Positions 38,010 to 49,754 of a stretch of DNA of 64,000 nucleotides are shown here, in pieces. The stretch lies in assembly GCA_963969365.1 (NCBI GenBank), contig OZ017753.1, positions 1,488,001 through 1,552,000 of the forward strand, written 5' to 3'. Position numbers and translations under genes: made by a program. This DNA is from Asterochloris sp. CNOR1 (Eukaryota > Chlorophyta > Trebouxiophyceae > Trebouxiales > Trebouxiaceae). Within the stretch, counting starts at the first letter, position 1, and every line of letters begins with the position of its first letter. The notes under the pieces were generated by a model. It had not been told where the DNA came from and made no database searches. It worked only from the letters and a program-made list of their open reading frames with translations.

Positions 38010-40584
38010 ATGAAGGACAGGCCTAGTTCCTTTGATCAGGTGCTATTCAACGAGCACATGGTGACTTCAATTTCAGTGTACCTCACTAAGCGGGAGGTCA
38101 CCATGGTATGAGTGCTGCAGATGGGCCCTGCGTGAATCAAACACACCTAAACAATCATGTTGTTGTGCAGCTTGGGCAGACCTGCAAATCTTTGAATAAG
38201 CTGTTGCCTGACCTGTTGGCGGGCAGCTACTTTCCACGCTGTGTGGTGGTCTGCTCTCTGAACAGCACGCTTGTAGAGCTGGACATCGTCAATGGCAAGT
38301 GGATCAATGCTTGCCCTCTGCAACCCTAAGTGTGCTGCCACCTTCCGTTATCAACCAGCCCTGAGTAGGCCGCCACCTTCCACCAACAGCTGCTGAAGCC
38401 TCATGGATATGAAGTGCTCAGAACCTTCTCTCGTCCTGCCTGCTGTGCAGGCTGTGTGCTGTGTTACGGTAGCAGTAGGGCAAACCAGGCCAAAGGCCAA
38501 GAGGGTTGGATGACAGGTGCATGTCACTTGAAATTTATTCTGACGTTGACCGGTGCCTGCTTGCCTGAGAAATCCAGAGCAGAAAGCAGTGCCTGCATGC
38601 CCTGAGGCAACCCAGGACAGAGAGGTGTTGCACTGATGCTGCAGGAGCTGTGTTTGGGGGGGATGGCCTGCTCTATGTGTGCGACTACAAGGTGGGTTCT
38701 GTGTATGCAGATAATCCCTTGGCCTGGAATCTGTTCATGTTGGCCTTATGTCATTTAGCCTTCCCAAGGTGGGCTCCACAGGGATGCATCGAGGCCACTG
38801 CCTGCTGCCAGGCTGCACAGCATGGCAGCACCTGACTGCCAATCAGTGCCTGGCATCATCTAAGCACAGTCCCCATGGAACTTCCACAAACCCTATCTGC
38901 ACCATTCCCCCCATGGCACCATCCAGGCGGCCGCTCAGCACCTTGCCCTGCTAGCAGAGCACTGTCCCTGCACAAGGTCCTGTTACCAAATATCGGTGAC
39001 AGTTTATGGTATCTGACTACTGCTGGCAGCTCTGCAAGCATGCGCCCAAGACAGCACTGCTGGTGATGTGTTGTTCTAGTGCATGAATCTCTTGCTGGTC
39101 CTGCAAGCCATCCTTCAGGTCTGACATGCCATGAATTTGCAACTGTCAGGTCGAGTGATGGTGACATATGCAGGAGGGAGGCGTTGTGTTTTTCAGCGGC
39201 AACACTTTGCGATATGGCGGGAGGCACCTCACCGGGATAGCCCGGCCAGAAGGGCTGTGCTTTGCAGGGGAGACAATCTATGTCATGGGGTGAGTCGCGG
39301 TGCAGCCTGCACTGCAGTCAATGTGGTCGCTCACCTTTCCCCCCGCCCTTGCAGCTGCAGCAGGGCTCACAGCAGCCACAGTGTCACCGTGGCACACCTC
39401 CAAGGACTGCTTGCACAGCTGCAGCAAGACTCGCTGCCTGCTTGCAGGTCAGAAGGACAGTTGCTGCGCCATCAGCAAGGCGAAGATGTGCAATACTTCC
39501 CAGTTGAAGAGGAGGGCGACAGCCAGCGCAAAACAATTTTCTGGGGAATGGCTGCCCTGCAGGGCCCACATGGTGATCATCACCTGCTGATGACAACTAG
39601 TCCAGGATATGAGGTCAGGGCGCACCAGTCTTATCGTTTATCTCACAGGCTCGTGACAACAATGCCAACATGTTTTCAGCAGCCCCTGCAGACTGAGAAC
39701 TATGCTCTGCTGCCTGAGACTCCTGCTGATGCGGCGGGCAATGTTGCCTTTCGCACTTACAACAAGGCCCCGCCAGGTGAACGTGCCAGCATGGAAATGA
39801 AGTGGTACTCTAGAGTGCTGCTCACTGCTGGAGCTCTCTAAATCTGACTCCCCTGCCGAGGCAGGGGTGCAGCAGTACAAGGTGCCAGTTGAGGCCCGGT
39901 CACATGGCAATGCAATGCAGGTCCCAGCGGAAGCAGACTCAGCAAGGCAGCAGCTGGCCACCGTGCAGCGCAGCCAGCGGGGGCTCCGTGTAATTCACCT
40001 GAAGCCTGCAAGGCTGTGTTTGGCAGGGATGATGTTTATGCAAACCTGTGAGTGCAAGCACTTTGCAGAGACTCTCTTTCTACTGCTGCCCTGACGCCTG
40101 CCTTCTGCGCTGCAGGCAAGGGCTGCTCTTCCCATCTCTGAGGAGACCCAGTGGCCTCTGCATCCACAAGAACAAATTGTATGTCACGAGCTTTGGCCGA
40201 AAGGTATGTGCTTGTGCAGGCATCTTGTCTTGTTGTAGCCTTGGCCAACAAGCTGAGTCAGATAGTCATGACATCCCTCAGGCCTGCAGGCAGCCACACA
40301 GGATGTGCTTTGACAAACTTTCAAGAGTGCCCGTGCAGGTGTATAGATACGCCTGTGAGTCAGGCACACTGCGTGAGGAGGTGTTCATCACATTGCCATC
40401 AGAGTGTGAGGGAGAGCCCATGGACGTGAAATACATCCAGGGCCTGTTTGTGGTGACTTCGCACACAGGTTCCGAACAATACTCTTCAACAGGCAGAGTC
40501 ACAGTGTACAATGATACAGGCGAGCTCCTGCACATGATTTCCTCCCCGCTGCTGCAACATCCCAATATGATTGCTGTTGAATGA
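38010..40584 (+). CDS. F-box-like plus NHL/SMP30-type beta-propeller protein
   Basis: Exon 1 (38010-38105, MKDRPSSFDQVLFNEHMVTS) and exon 2 (38172-38298) together look like an F-box: helices then LTKREVTMLGQTCKSLNKLL. Later exons carry propeller blades: GGDGLLYVCDYK (about 38645-38692), LRYGGRHLTGIARPEGLCF then AGETIYVM (about 39200-39288), a blade ending TTSPGYE (about 39449-39612), YALLPETPADAAGNVAFRTY (from about 39693), RRPSGLCIHKNKLYVTSFGR (to 40203) and the final exon from about 40340 (VYRYACESGTLREEVFITL ... TSHTGSEQYSSTGRV). Stop at 40582-40584. Several middle exons are not placed. An F-box plus propeller suggests a ubiquitin-ligase adaptor (inference). Starts 199 bp from the divergent EF-hand gene. 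Confidence 0.6.
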
Positions 40585-40819
40585 CTTTTAAACGCAACAT
40601 TATTCTGCTCCCCCCAGCAACCCCACCAACAACGCATTGCAATGGATTGTTGATGTCATGAAAGACAGTCCAAAACATGCTTGAGTAAAGTACTGAGTCA
40701 GTCTGCATCCGCACAGTGAGCAGTGCATAGCAAGCAGCAACAGAGTGCAAGGACTGGCAGGGGTAGGAAGTGCAGGCACTGCAGAGAGAATTCATTTGAT
40801 GGGTTGCCTGTGTCACTGG

Positions 40820-43800
40820 CTAACTTCTGGACGGCAGCTGCATCTTTGCGCCCTTCTGGATTTGACCCCAGCCGATGAGACGCCAGTGCTTCTCAACACG
40901 GCGGCTGAGAGCAATCTTTTCCTGCTCCTTTGTGCAAACAGGGGAAGTCAGCTGCAGCTTGGCTAGATCATGCTTGACCTGCGCGCAGGAGCTCAAAAAG
41001 TCAATTGCAGGTGTTGCTGCACCTTAGGAGTCATTCGAGTGCAGCATCTTAGCCCGTCGATCACTGGCAGCAATAGCAACCTATAATGCCGGCTGCACTA
41101 CAGTGATGTTGTCCTGCAAGACCTTAACATGCATCTACATGAGCCTGACTGCGTGTGATCCTGGAAAGGGACCAGACACCTGTTGCGGCGACCCTGCCCC
41201 TGTGTGTCATGCGGCACTGACAGCACACACCAAGCTGGAGGGGGAACAAAAGCTCACCGCAATGACCCTGGCGCCCGTGCACATCGAGCCAATGTTGAGC
41301 ATGAGAACCTCGTTTTTGCTCAGCTTCTGCACCTTGCCCTGCTTCTCCCCAGACTGCAGGGGGCAATGTCGAGTATGAGAACCTCTTTGATGACTTTGCC
41401 CAGCAACTCCGAAAATTGCAGGCACAGCTTCCAGCAGCTGAATGTTGAATGCTGTAGAATCAGAGCAAGACCACACACTTGACATGCCTCAGACGGCAGC
41501 CAGCAGCAGAGCACAGGCTGCCGCCTACCGCCACCTCATGGCACGCCTACTGCGGCTGTCGCGGAGAGCATGCACTGCGCTCACCTGCTGATGAGCCACA
41601 CTGGGAATCACCAGCACCAGCAGGACACGACAATGTGTGGAGACAGCAAATTCCTCCAACGAGCTTTGAGGCAGCAAGGTTGTGCACAGTGATACCAGCA
41701 GCAGTTGCAGGCAGACTTCTGACAGGAAGTCAAGCTGCTACACCACAGCACCCACCGCAGTCCTGACACCCAGGAGCCGTCTCAACAGGAAGAAGTTGAT
41801 TTCCAGCTCAATGAACACATCTGGCAGCGCTCCAACCTTGCCCAGCACCTGCCCCACCAGCCTGTCCGCCCGCGTCAGGGTGGGGTCGACCTGCATTCAC
41901 ACCAGGGCAGCCATGCGAGGTGCTGTGCAGCACAGGTGGGGAGCAGTGAGGCCACCACAGCCATCGCACTGCTGAGAAGCCCTGTCAGCCTGTGTGTTGG
42001 GCGGGACATGCACATGGCCCTAAGGCCAGGGTGTCATGGCCTGCACCCTGCCATGCCTCACGGGGCAAGGAAGCTCTGCTGCACAAGGCTAGGCGGCCAG
42101 CTTTGCACAGGGCCGCAGTGACGTGAGAAGGCATGATAGCATGCGGACAGAAGAGCTGCCAGCCTGCTGCTGCAAGCAGGGCCACTGCACCTGCTGTGCG
42201 CCCCTGAGCAGCAGGCTGCCCAGAGCAGCAGCTCACCCTGCAGAGCACCACAGCAGCTGGCCTGCGCACGCGGCGCAAGCAGGCTCATGCAGCCCTTACT
42301 TCCTGAGGGGATCATGACTGTCAGTGCGGCTTGATCTGCCCCACATTGCATGGGAGTGTGCAGCAGCACCCTGCTGGGCCCATTGGGTGCCCAAGATGTG
42401 GCAGCACTGTTGAGGACAAAGTTTAAGGCTGGCATGCAGCAACAATGCCAACATGCAGAAGAACACCCCCTTCGCTGCTGCCATGCACACCCTCATGCAT
42501 GCCTCAACGCCACATTCCCAGCTCACTGTGGTGCCGACTCCTATGAGCCCCCCGGGGACTGCATACTGCAGCTCGTTGGACTCGGCCAGCAGGGTCATGA
42601 TGCGCGAGAAGATGGGCGTGCACACAGTGCGTCCCTCCCCATCCTTGCTCACAATGCCTGGCCTAATTTCCACTTCCTGCCCCTTGCGGAGCACGCCCTG
42701 CATGGGTGACATGGCAAGTCAGGGCCCCATGCTGCAGAAGGTCCAGAGAGGGGAGGAAATTATCGGGACACCAACAGCGGCCATGTCTGGAGAGGCCTGG
42801 CTGGATCTTCACATCCTGCCCCTTGGAGAGCACGGCCTGCGCGCGTACAGAGAGCAAGGGCATCAGGACGTCTCAACAACAGGACATGCAACCCAGCACT
42901 GCTGTTGATCTTTGCTCAGCAGAGCATGACCTCCAAGCATGACCTGCTCCAGCAGAGCATGTGCATCTCCTGAACCTTGGAGAGCTTGTAGTGCGTGGCG
43001 CAAGTAAAGAGATTGCCAGGACAGCTCAATGACATTCAGGCAGCCCTCTGGCTCTTGGCTGCCTGGACACGCCCCGCACAATGTTCAAGCGCACCGTATC
43101 AGGATAAGCAGCAGAGCTTGCTTGGCGCAGAAGCAGGGTCATGACAAAGGCCACACTGCCACAGCCAGTCAGCCAGCAAGCCAGGGCATTTCAGGGCCTG
43201 CCAGGCCTGCAGGAACACTGATGTGCAGAGGCGCTGCTGGGTTGTCTCTGCATGCACAGCAGGCACATTGCTGGCGGCCCTGCCCTGCCTGGCTGCAAGA
43301 AGATGCACATCATGCCTTCTGGCACACATGCGAGCCAGCAGCCCACCTGCAGGATGCTGCCGCCTGCCACGCCGCCCTTGAGGTCGTCCACCTCTGAGCC
43401 AGGCTTGTTCACATCAAAGGACCGGATGACAATCATCTGAGGCGGTGAGGTGAAGTCTCTGCATACAGGGGTACAGGCAAGCATGCGCAGGGCTCTTAGA
43501 CAGCATAGCTGCTGTGCTGACATCGCCACAAGGCACAGCTCAGCTTGAAGGTCCAGGCACACCTGTCTGTAAGGTGTGGGGTGCAGTGGGTGACAGCACA
43601 GCCAAGCTGGGATGTTCTTCTGTGCTCAAGCAAAGTTGCTCACCTGGTGGCTGCGCAGCGGCTGAGGAAAGACTATTCGTGGGCTCTGACAAAGCATGAT
43701 GGGCTGCACTGGAGCAACAACACGGCATTGGGTGCGCAGCAGACCGTTTGAACTGAGGGGTCACATTTGCAGATGTCCTTGCACGCAGCACCCACATGCG

Positions 43801-46651
43801 AACTGAGCAGTGCAACCAGATGCACTGGAAAGTTCTGTGCAACCCACCTGACGTAAAGGGCATCAACACAGCACAAGCTGACAGTGAGCCATGAGCCGCA
43901 CAACTGTCAAAGGCCCTCCCTTTGCAGTGATCAGCTGCAGACACCCTGTAGCCCACCTGACAGGGATGGGGACTTTCTTGCAGATGTACTCGCACACAGC
44001 GTCCACATTGTACTTGAGCTGGGCAGAAATGGGGACCACTGGGGCGCCCTCTGCAATAGTGCTCTGTATGAAGGTCTCGATGGCCTCGTGCTGGGCCTCA
44101 GCTGCGGCCTCAGAGATCAGATCTATTTTATTCTGCAGCCAAGTGGGTCCAGCAGGTCAGCAGCAGATGTGCAGGCAACCTCAACTGCCGCGTCAGCAAT
44201 GAGACCCATCTAAGTCTGCAGGCAGCTTGGCGAGCCAGATCACGAGCAGATGGTCTTATGCTGGGCCGCGCGATAGCCCCAAAGCAGGCGAGCAGTAGAT
44301 TGCAGGCGGGGGGGCTGGCCAGGGAAGAAGAGGAGGGAGGGCCGGCAGGTAAGCACTCCACAGGAACCAACAAATGTCTTGCCAGTGGCAACTTGCCCAA
44401 ACCAAGCAAGCAGCGCGCAATGTTGCTTGAATCAAGCATGTTTGCCCACAGCACACCACATCAACCAGGTTAGGGCAGACTTCTGTTGATTGGCCCTGCA
44501 AAGAGGTCCAGGTGTCTCAAGGCACCAGTGACACACCTGTGATGCCCCAAAAGCTCGATGGCTGTCAAGTGCTTGCTCATCTGGGGCTGCAGGCAGGACT
44601 CATTGGCCGCAATCAGCAGTAGGGTGCCACCCAAGCTTTGCTGCCATTTGCAGTGCACACTCACGAGAAGCTACCCAGCACACAGCCCACAGCGGCACAG
44701 AGCAGATGCTCACCTGGAGGATGATGATGTGCTTGAGCCGCATGATCTCCACAGCGGCCAAGTGCTCGCTGGTCTGGGGCTGGGGACACGATTCATTGGC
44801 CGCGATCAGCAGCAGGGCGCCGTCCATGACGGCTGCCCCGTTGAGCATGGTGGCCATGAGGATGTCATGGCCAGGGCAGTCCACAAAGGACACGTGGCGC
44901 TCCAGCTGCATGTCCACATTCTCGTACCCGGGCACCTGCAGTCGGCAAGCACAGCTGAGCTGAGCTTGGTACATTCTGTGGCAGCTTGCAGACATCACAA
45001 TTCTTGTACTCAGGCACCTGCAGCAGGGAGGCCCAGACGACATGAGTCAGCTGAGCAGGCACAACATTGTGGCGGGGCAGTGCACATAGCACTCCTGCTG
45101 CATGTCCACATTCTGGTCTGTAGGAATCTGCAGCAGGGAAGCACAAAGTGTCAGCTGAGATTGGGCTTGGTTTGCGCTGTGACAGGTTGTGATTGTTGTT
45201 TCTGTGGGCAGGCACATGCAGCAGGGAAGAGCAGAATCCCATGGGTCAGGTGAGCCTAGGGGTTCTTACTGTCATGGCCCAGGCAGTCCACTGCGATTTG
45301 GCACTCCAGGTGCATGTCCACGCTCTCATATCCAGGCACCCATGGCGAGGAGGACGATGTGCAGGAAAGTCAGCTGCACTTGTGTATATGAGGAGGCACA
45401 AGGGTGCGCTGCAGCTGCACCGCCACAGTCTCTGAAACCAGCTTTACTCAAGTGCTGCACTTGCCTCACTGCCTGAAATTTGATAGCAACACGTGCCTGG
45501 CTGCCAAACCTGTGCTGCAGCAAGCCCAGGGAGGGGCTGGCTCTGGAACAGCCCTGCAACTGCCCTGACAGGCTCCAGCCAACGGAGTGCAAAGGGACAG
45601 CAGCAGCGCCTTCCTGGATGCCCAGCTGCCTGTTGAGGCGCGCACGAGCAAGTGTGATGCAGTGCTGGCAATACAATGTCTTGCTTTCCGCTCATCAAGC
45701 ATCACTGCTGCTGAGGGCAAGCCCCCTGCCAGTGCCCTGCTAGGGTTCCTGGAAGCTGTTGTGCCCTTCAGCCCACCCCAGGCCGATGCTCTACCACAGG
45801 CCCGCCTGATGGCAAACTTAACCTCACATTCGGAAATGTCAGCTGCCATAGGCCTGGCAGCAGGCTGCTGGCCCTTTTGCGGGACGCTGTGCTCAGCCAA
45901 CAGTGGTTGCCAATGCTCAGCAGCGCAGGGTTCTTGCAGCAGCATGTGCAGAAGGCCGGCCTACCTCACACTTGGGTGTGTCCTCCTTGTTGCTGCCGTA
46001 AGCCCGATAGCAGGCTGGGCGGGGCACTTTGTCGCCCTTGGCCTTGTAGATTTTTGCGTTGGCATAGCCCAGCTTGATGGTAATGTTGCGCTCCAGCTCG
46101 TTCTTGAAGCGCACAGTCATGACACCAGAGATAGCTTTGACCACAGTCGACTTTCCATGAGCCACATGGCCAATGGTGCCTGCAGTCAGAGTCTGCCGTC
46201 AGGGTGCACTGCGGCGCACTAATGGTGGAAGGCAGGGCGCAATGCGGTGCAGCGCCCTGCTGTGGCAGCGTGGTACCATGTGGGCTGCAGAATGCAGGCA
46301 ACAAAATGCCTGCTTTGCAGCCAGGTGCCCTTCTGTACGCCGGAAAATCTATACTACATATCAAGACTGCACTGCAGGAGCAAGGACGGGAAGCACAGAG
46401 CAGGAAGCTGGAAGCAGCGTGCAGATGTCATATGCCATGCAGCTGCCACGAACCAATGTTGATCGTGGCTTGTCTGCTGATGACCTCGGGCGTGAGAGGC
46501 GTGAGTTGGCTGGGGTCTAGTGTGTCAAGGTTCTGCAGACATGGTAGCAGGCCTGTGAGCTAATTACATTGTGATGTCCAAGTCTGCTGCTTCTCAATCG
46601 ATGATGCATGCAGCTAACCTGTTCCCGCAGTCCTGCCCCTCTCTTGCTCAT
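40820..46651 (-). CDS. EIF2G: Translation initiation factor eIF2 subunit gamma
   Basis: GTPase core of eIF2, which brings Met-tRNAi to the 40S subunit. Ten exons, all phase-consistent: 46619-46651, 46454-46532, 45965-46179, 44714-44935, 43957-44132, 43347-43458, 42527-42697, 41768-41890, 41258-41353 and 40820-40978; 461 aa, the normal length. Motifs: [16 protein letters not shown]-loop GHVAHGKS (G1), the zinc-knuckle region [35 protein letters not shown] (G3), NKID (G4), [13 protein letters not shown] (domain 2), [13 protein letters not shown] and the C-terminal [16 protein letters not shown]. Everything needed for function appears intact. Three introns contain decayed copies of adjoining exon edges. 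Start: ATG of an 11-codon first exon that joins in phase to [15 protein letters not shown]. Confidence 0.96.
41355..41420 (-). repeat. Exon-edge echo upstream of eIF2-gamma exon 9
   Basis: The exon 41258-41353 encodes [13 protein letters not shown]. The intron right before it contains a decayed copy at about 41366-41415 reading [11 protein letters not shown], ending next to the real acceptor. Confidence 0.75.
42796..42850 (-). repeat. Exon-edge echo upstream of eIF2-gamma exon 7
   Basis: The exon 42527-42697 starts [15 protein letters not shown] after a CAG acceptor. About 140 bp upstream a copy starts after its own CAG and reads [15 protein letters not shown]. The copy stays open to the genuine exon, in a different frame from it. 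Confidence 0.85.
44530..44640 (-). repeat. Exon-edge echo downstream of eIF2-gamma exon 4
   Basis: The exon 44714-44935 ends [20 protein letters not shown] then [13 protein letters not shown]. The following intron holds a copy at about 44548-44640 reading [20 protein letters not shown] then IELLGHHRC, followed by a donor-like GGTGTG. Confidence 0.88.
44972..45347 (-). repeat. Three exon-edge echoes upstream of eIF2-gamma exon 4
   Basis: The exon begins [20 protein letters not shown]. Three decayed copies lie upstream in the same intron: about 44972-45021 (VPEYKNCDV), about 45066-45137 ([14 protein letters not shown]) and about 45270-45347 ([20 protein letters not shown]). The first two still follow a CTGCAG acceptor. 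They differ in age: the farthest copy is closest to the original in sequence. Confidence 0.88.
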
Positions 46652-46816
46652 TCTGGGCCCCCCCTGCCAGCGCTGTCCTGCAAGATCTGGCTGAGCTGGT
46701 GCCAACGAGCCACTTAAGGCTATTCGAGGCGGATGTGGTCAGGAAGCACCACGATCTGGGCGACTATGGCTGGTCTCTGGTGGCAACTGTGTGGCTGACC
46801 TATCTGACACTTCAGT
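46630..46816 (+). other. Orphan exon-like open frame
   Basis: A plus-strand frame reads AVLQDLAELVPTSHLRLFEA, then DVVRKHHDLGDYGWSLVATV, then WLTYLTLQ and TAA at about 46814-46816. It looks like a real C-terminal exon (amphipathic then hydrophobic). An in-frame stop upstream (46615) means it needs an acceptor such as CCCGCAG near 46629, yet the only upstream DNA is the first exon of eIF2-gamma on the other strand. Either an exon of an overlapping antisense gene or a relic. Confidence 0.35.
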
Positions 46817-47004
46817 AAGGCCAGCTCGAAATGGCACCCTCATGTTGCATTACTTGAGACCAGCTGCATCATGGGCTGCATCCTTCAATTTCCTGCTGCA
46901 GACAATGTCTGTGCATTTGGACTGAATGGTCATGGCGCACATCAAATGTAAGGCATGCATGTTTTCTAAAAGGCGGGCCAGGCAAACAAGGGGCTGGATT
47001 CTGC

Positions 47005-48631
47005 TCAATAGCTGCTGTTGAGGCGGCTGCAAACAGATCTCAATTTGGAGTAGACCTTCCCGGGAGGACTGCCCATTATCAAGCCGCAGAGTGCATCCCT
47101 GCATTGGCAGTGCATTACTGTAAGAATGTCATGCAAGCAGAACAAGGCACAGTGACATTCAGTCGCCCTCTGGGGGCAATTGAGTGAACAGGTTTTAGCT
47201 ACAATCTGGAAGGGATTGTGCGGCAGACGAGCTGGTGACGATGGCTGGTGTGATCCACTCAACCATTGCAGATCCTGGCCAAGCTTTGGCATGATTGACT
47301 TGCCTTGCGATCTTGATGTTCTGGAAGGAGCCCAGGATGTGTATCCTTGTGTCTGCCAGCACAATCCTCGTCTTTGTGGCGTTTTCAATGGTGAATTTTG
47401 TCTTGCCGTTCTTGCCAGCAATCCGTCCAATGCAGCGTGACAGGTGCTCCCCACGCAGCGTCTGCAGCAAGGAAGGCAGGCCTTGTTTTGCACTGCCTGA
47501 ATGCATGCACCACATTTCAAGCGAGAATGCGCCGCACACATGCTGCCTGCTTGGTCGTTCCTCATGCTTTTGTGGCAATGACTCACTGTTGTAGACTGGC
47601 AACCGTCAGCAGCCGCTGCAGGTCGCTGGGTCACTCAAAGCATGTCGCAGGCCTGACAGCAGGGGGGCAGCATCCCTGCCAGCTTTGATAGCACCAGGGA
47701 ACATGTTCAGGTCTTGACAGACACAGGCAGCAATGCGAGCAGCTGCTAGTGCAACCAACCTTGACATCCTTGACCTCAAAGCACTCCACATAGAGATCGT
47801 CCAGACGCAGGAGAGCAATGGCATCAGCCACAGAGAAACCTGCATGTCAGGTCAGAGAACAGTCCGCATCAGCCTTGTACAGCGCATGAAGTGTGTGCTG
47901 TGCGCAGGCTGCAGCTGCACGAAGATCCCAGGCACCACGCAAATCTGGCTGCCATGGGGGTGGCCCCAGGCAGCATGTCAGGCAAGTCTACACAAGCAGC
48001 CGATCTCATTTGCGATATGCTGCAAGCAAGCATTACGTCAAGCTGCCAGCAGCTCACCAAGGATGAAGGCATGAATGAAGTCCGCAGCCTTCTGCAGCCC
48101 GGCAGCATCAGGTGTGTCTGGTGTGGTCTTGAGTTCCACCTGCAGCCGTTCTTGGTAGTTCAGTGCAAACGCAGACCTGTGCAACAAAGCTCAAGCATAC
48201 CACAGCATTGCTGCAGGCAACGCTCCAATGATTCAGTTCAGAGGCTCACCTTCTTGGTGCTCAAATTCATTCTCATGTCCAGCTTCATGTTCTCTGTGAC
48301 TGGCTTGTACAGCGCCATCCAGCTGTTCTTCAGAGGCGTCATCCGATGCTGGGGCACCGTGACCTGCATCAGCAAGGTTTTAAACACTCCTGTGGAAAGC
48401 CCCTCTTTGACACTGACCGGGCGGCAGAGGCCTCTGCAACGTAGCAGCTGGGCAGCTCACCCTTCTGAACTCAATCTTCTTGCCGTTTTGCTCATAGGCA
48501 CTCAGAGGCTCAAAGTGAGGCTTTGAGGGGCCAGCCTCCGCGCCAGACTTTTGCCTTGTGTCCTCATCACTTTCCATCTGGATGGGCACTGACTGCAGGA
48601 CGGACACCTTCTCTTGCTTGTTGGCCAGCAT
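47005..48631 (-). CDS. PNO1: PNO1/Dim2, KH-domain 40S assembly factor
   Basis: Late pre-40S maturation factor that binds near the 18S rRNA 3' end with Nob1. Six exons: 48461-48631, 48250-48363, 48058-48139, 47760-47839, 47304-47461 and 47005-47098; 232 aa, all in phase. The first exon is a charged N-terminal extension. Core: VPQHRMTPLKNSWMALYKPV, MDMRMNL-like region, VELKTTPDTPDAAGLQKAAD, FIHAFILGFSVADAIALLRL, LYVECFEVKDVKTLRGEHLS, then the KH hallmark RIAGKNGKTKFTIENATKTR and MGSPPGKVYSKLRSVCSRL. The intron after 47304 begins GCAAGT, a GC donor required for the in-frame join IKIAR-DALCGL. Start: the first ATG, 309 bp from the divergent RPB9 gene. Confidence 0.96.
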
Positions 48632-48940
48632 GACTGCTGCCCTGCCTATCTGAGATTGGATGTCCTGACGGGCTGGAGTGCTGGTGACGTTACGTGGAAG
48701 GATAACTTATGGAGATGCTGAGGTCAGGCATGCTGGAGATTGCACATACTCCGTGGAGAGGCAGCCTTCCAAGAAAGGGAGCACACTTCCAACAATGCCT
48801 GGCACATCACTTAACCCGCCTGTTGCTCCTCAACAGGCAGCCTTACGTGACCGTGACCCTTCCTGTGCTGCGCTACGTGCAAAGCAAGTCGCGTAGCAAA
48901 GGGTGCACGGTCAACAAGGGTAGACGGCCGCACAGCAACT
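48632..48940. promoter_or_regulatory. Divergent promoter region PNO1 / RPB9
   Basis: Shared upstream region of two head-to-head housekeeping genes. It has a short plus-strand open frame (about 48712-48945) overlapping the RPB9 start, which I take to be leader sequence. No clear TATA box. Confidence 0.45.
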
Positions 48941-49591
48941 ATGTCTGAGCATGCAGGAGATGCAGCAGCCGGAGTGGGGCTAGATGATGACTTTCTGGCG
49001 GATCCCACAGAGGAAAGGGAGGAGGTGTTTCCTGGTGTCCGCTTGGAGGGTGAACAGGGTGAGTGCAAGGATCACTGAAGCGGCAGGTGTTTGATAAGGC
49101 CTCCACTCTGCAACCCGGCAAAGCCTGTGCTGCATCTGCAGGTCCCCAGAAGGGCCCAAAGCTGCGCTTCTGCCCAGACAGCAATGATATCTTGTACCCA
49201 AGGGAGGACAGGCAGCGCAAAGTGCTGGTATATTTCTGCAAAAGCTGTGACCACGAGGTGAGGCCCTGTGGGTTGCGGCAGCTCCCATGCCGGCCAGGTC
49301 TCCTTGGATTGTCACTGTGGCTCTGTGCAGGAGGATGCCAATCCTGATGACCAGGAGAGCGGGGGCTGGTGCGTGTACAGAAACGAGATCCACCATACCA
49401 CCAAGGAAAAGACGGTGGTGCTCAAGGATGTTGCTGCAGATCCCACGCTGCCGCGAACCAATGACGTGGTCTGCCCGCGCTGCGGGCACAAAGAGGCAGT
49501 CTTCTTCTCTTCCAGTACAGAGGAGGGCATGACACTGTTTCTCAGCTGTACAAATCAGAGGTGCCAGCACAAGTGGAAGGACAATGTGTAG
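48941..49591 (+). CDS. NRPB9: RNA polymerase II subunit RPB9
   Basis: Small zinc-ribbon subunit on the jaw of Pol II, acting in start-site choice, fidelity and elongation. Three exons: 48941-49058, 49142-49257 and 49331-49591; 164 aa, versus about 115-125 for typical RPB9. The extra length is an acidic N-terminal extension of about 45 residues (GLDDDFLADPTEEREEVFPG). Zinc ribbon 1 reads LRFCPDSNDILYP ... VYFCKSCDHE: the second cysteine of the usual CxxC is a serine (codon AGC). Zinc ribbon 2 is complete: VVCPRCGHKEAVFF ... CTNQRCQHKW. Identity is secure from NDILYPRED, GWCVYRNEI and DPTLPRTNDVVCP. Stop at 49589-49591. Confidence 0.95.
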
Positions 49592-49754
49592 CCAGGGCCG
49601 GCAAGACTCATTGCCCTGTGTTCAGGGCCAGTCAAGTTTCTTGTCGCTCCCTGCTGGCGCTGATGTAGGCAATGCTTGCAATGACTTGAGCCTGCATAGC
49701 AGCTTCAAGCCCTCAAACACAATCGTTTCATACTTTGTTGTACCACTGCACTCC

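Noticed and set aside
44558-45253. 231-codon open frame on the plus strand
   Set aside because: Antisense to eIF2-gamma exon 4 and its intronic copies; His/Ser/Gln-rich shadow translation.
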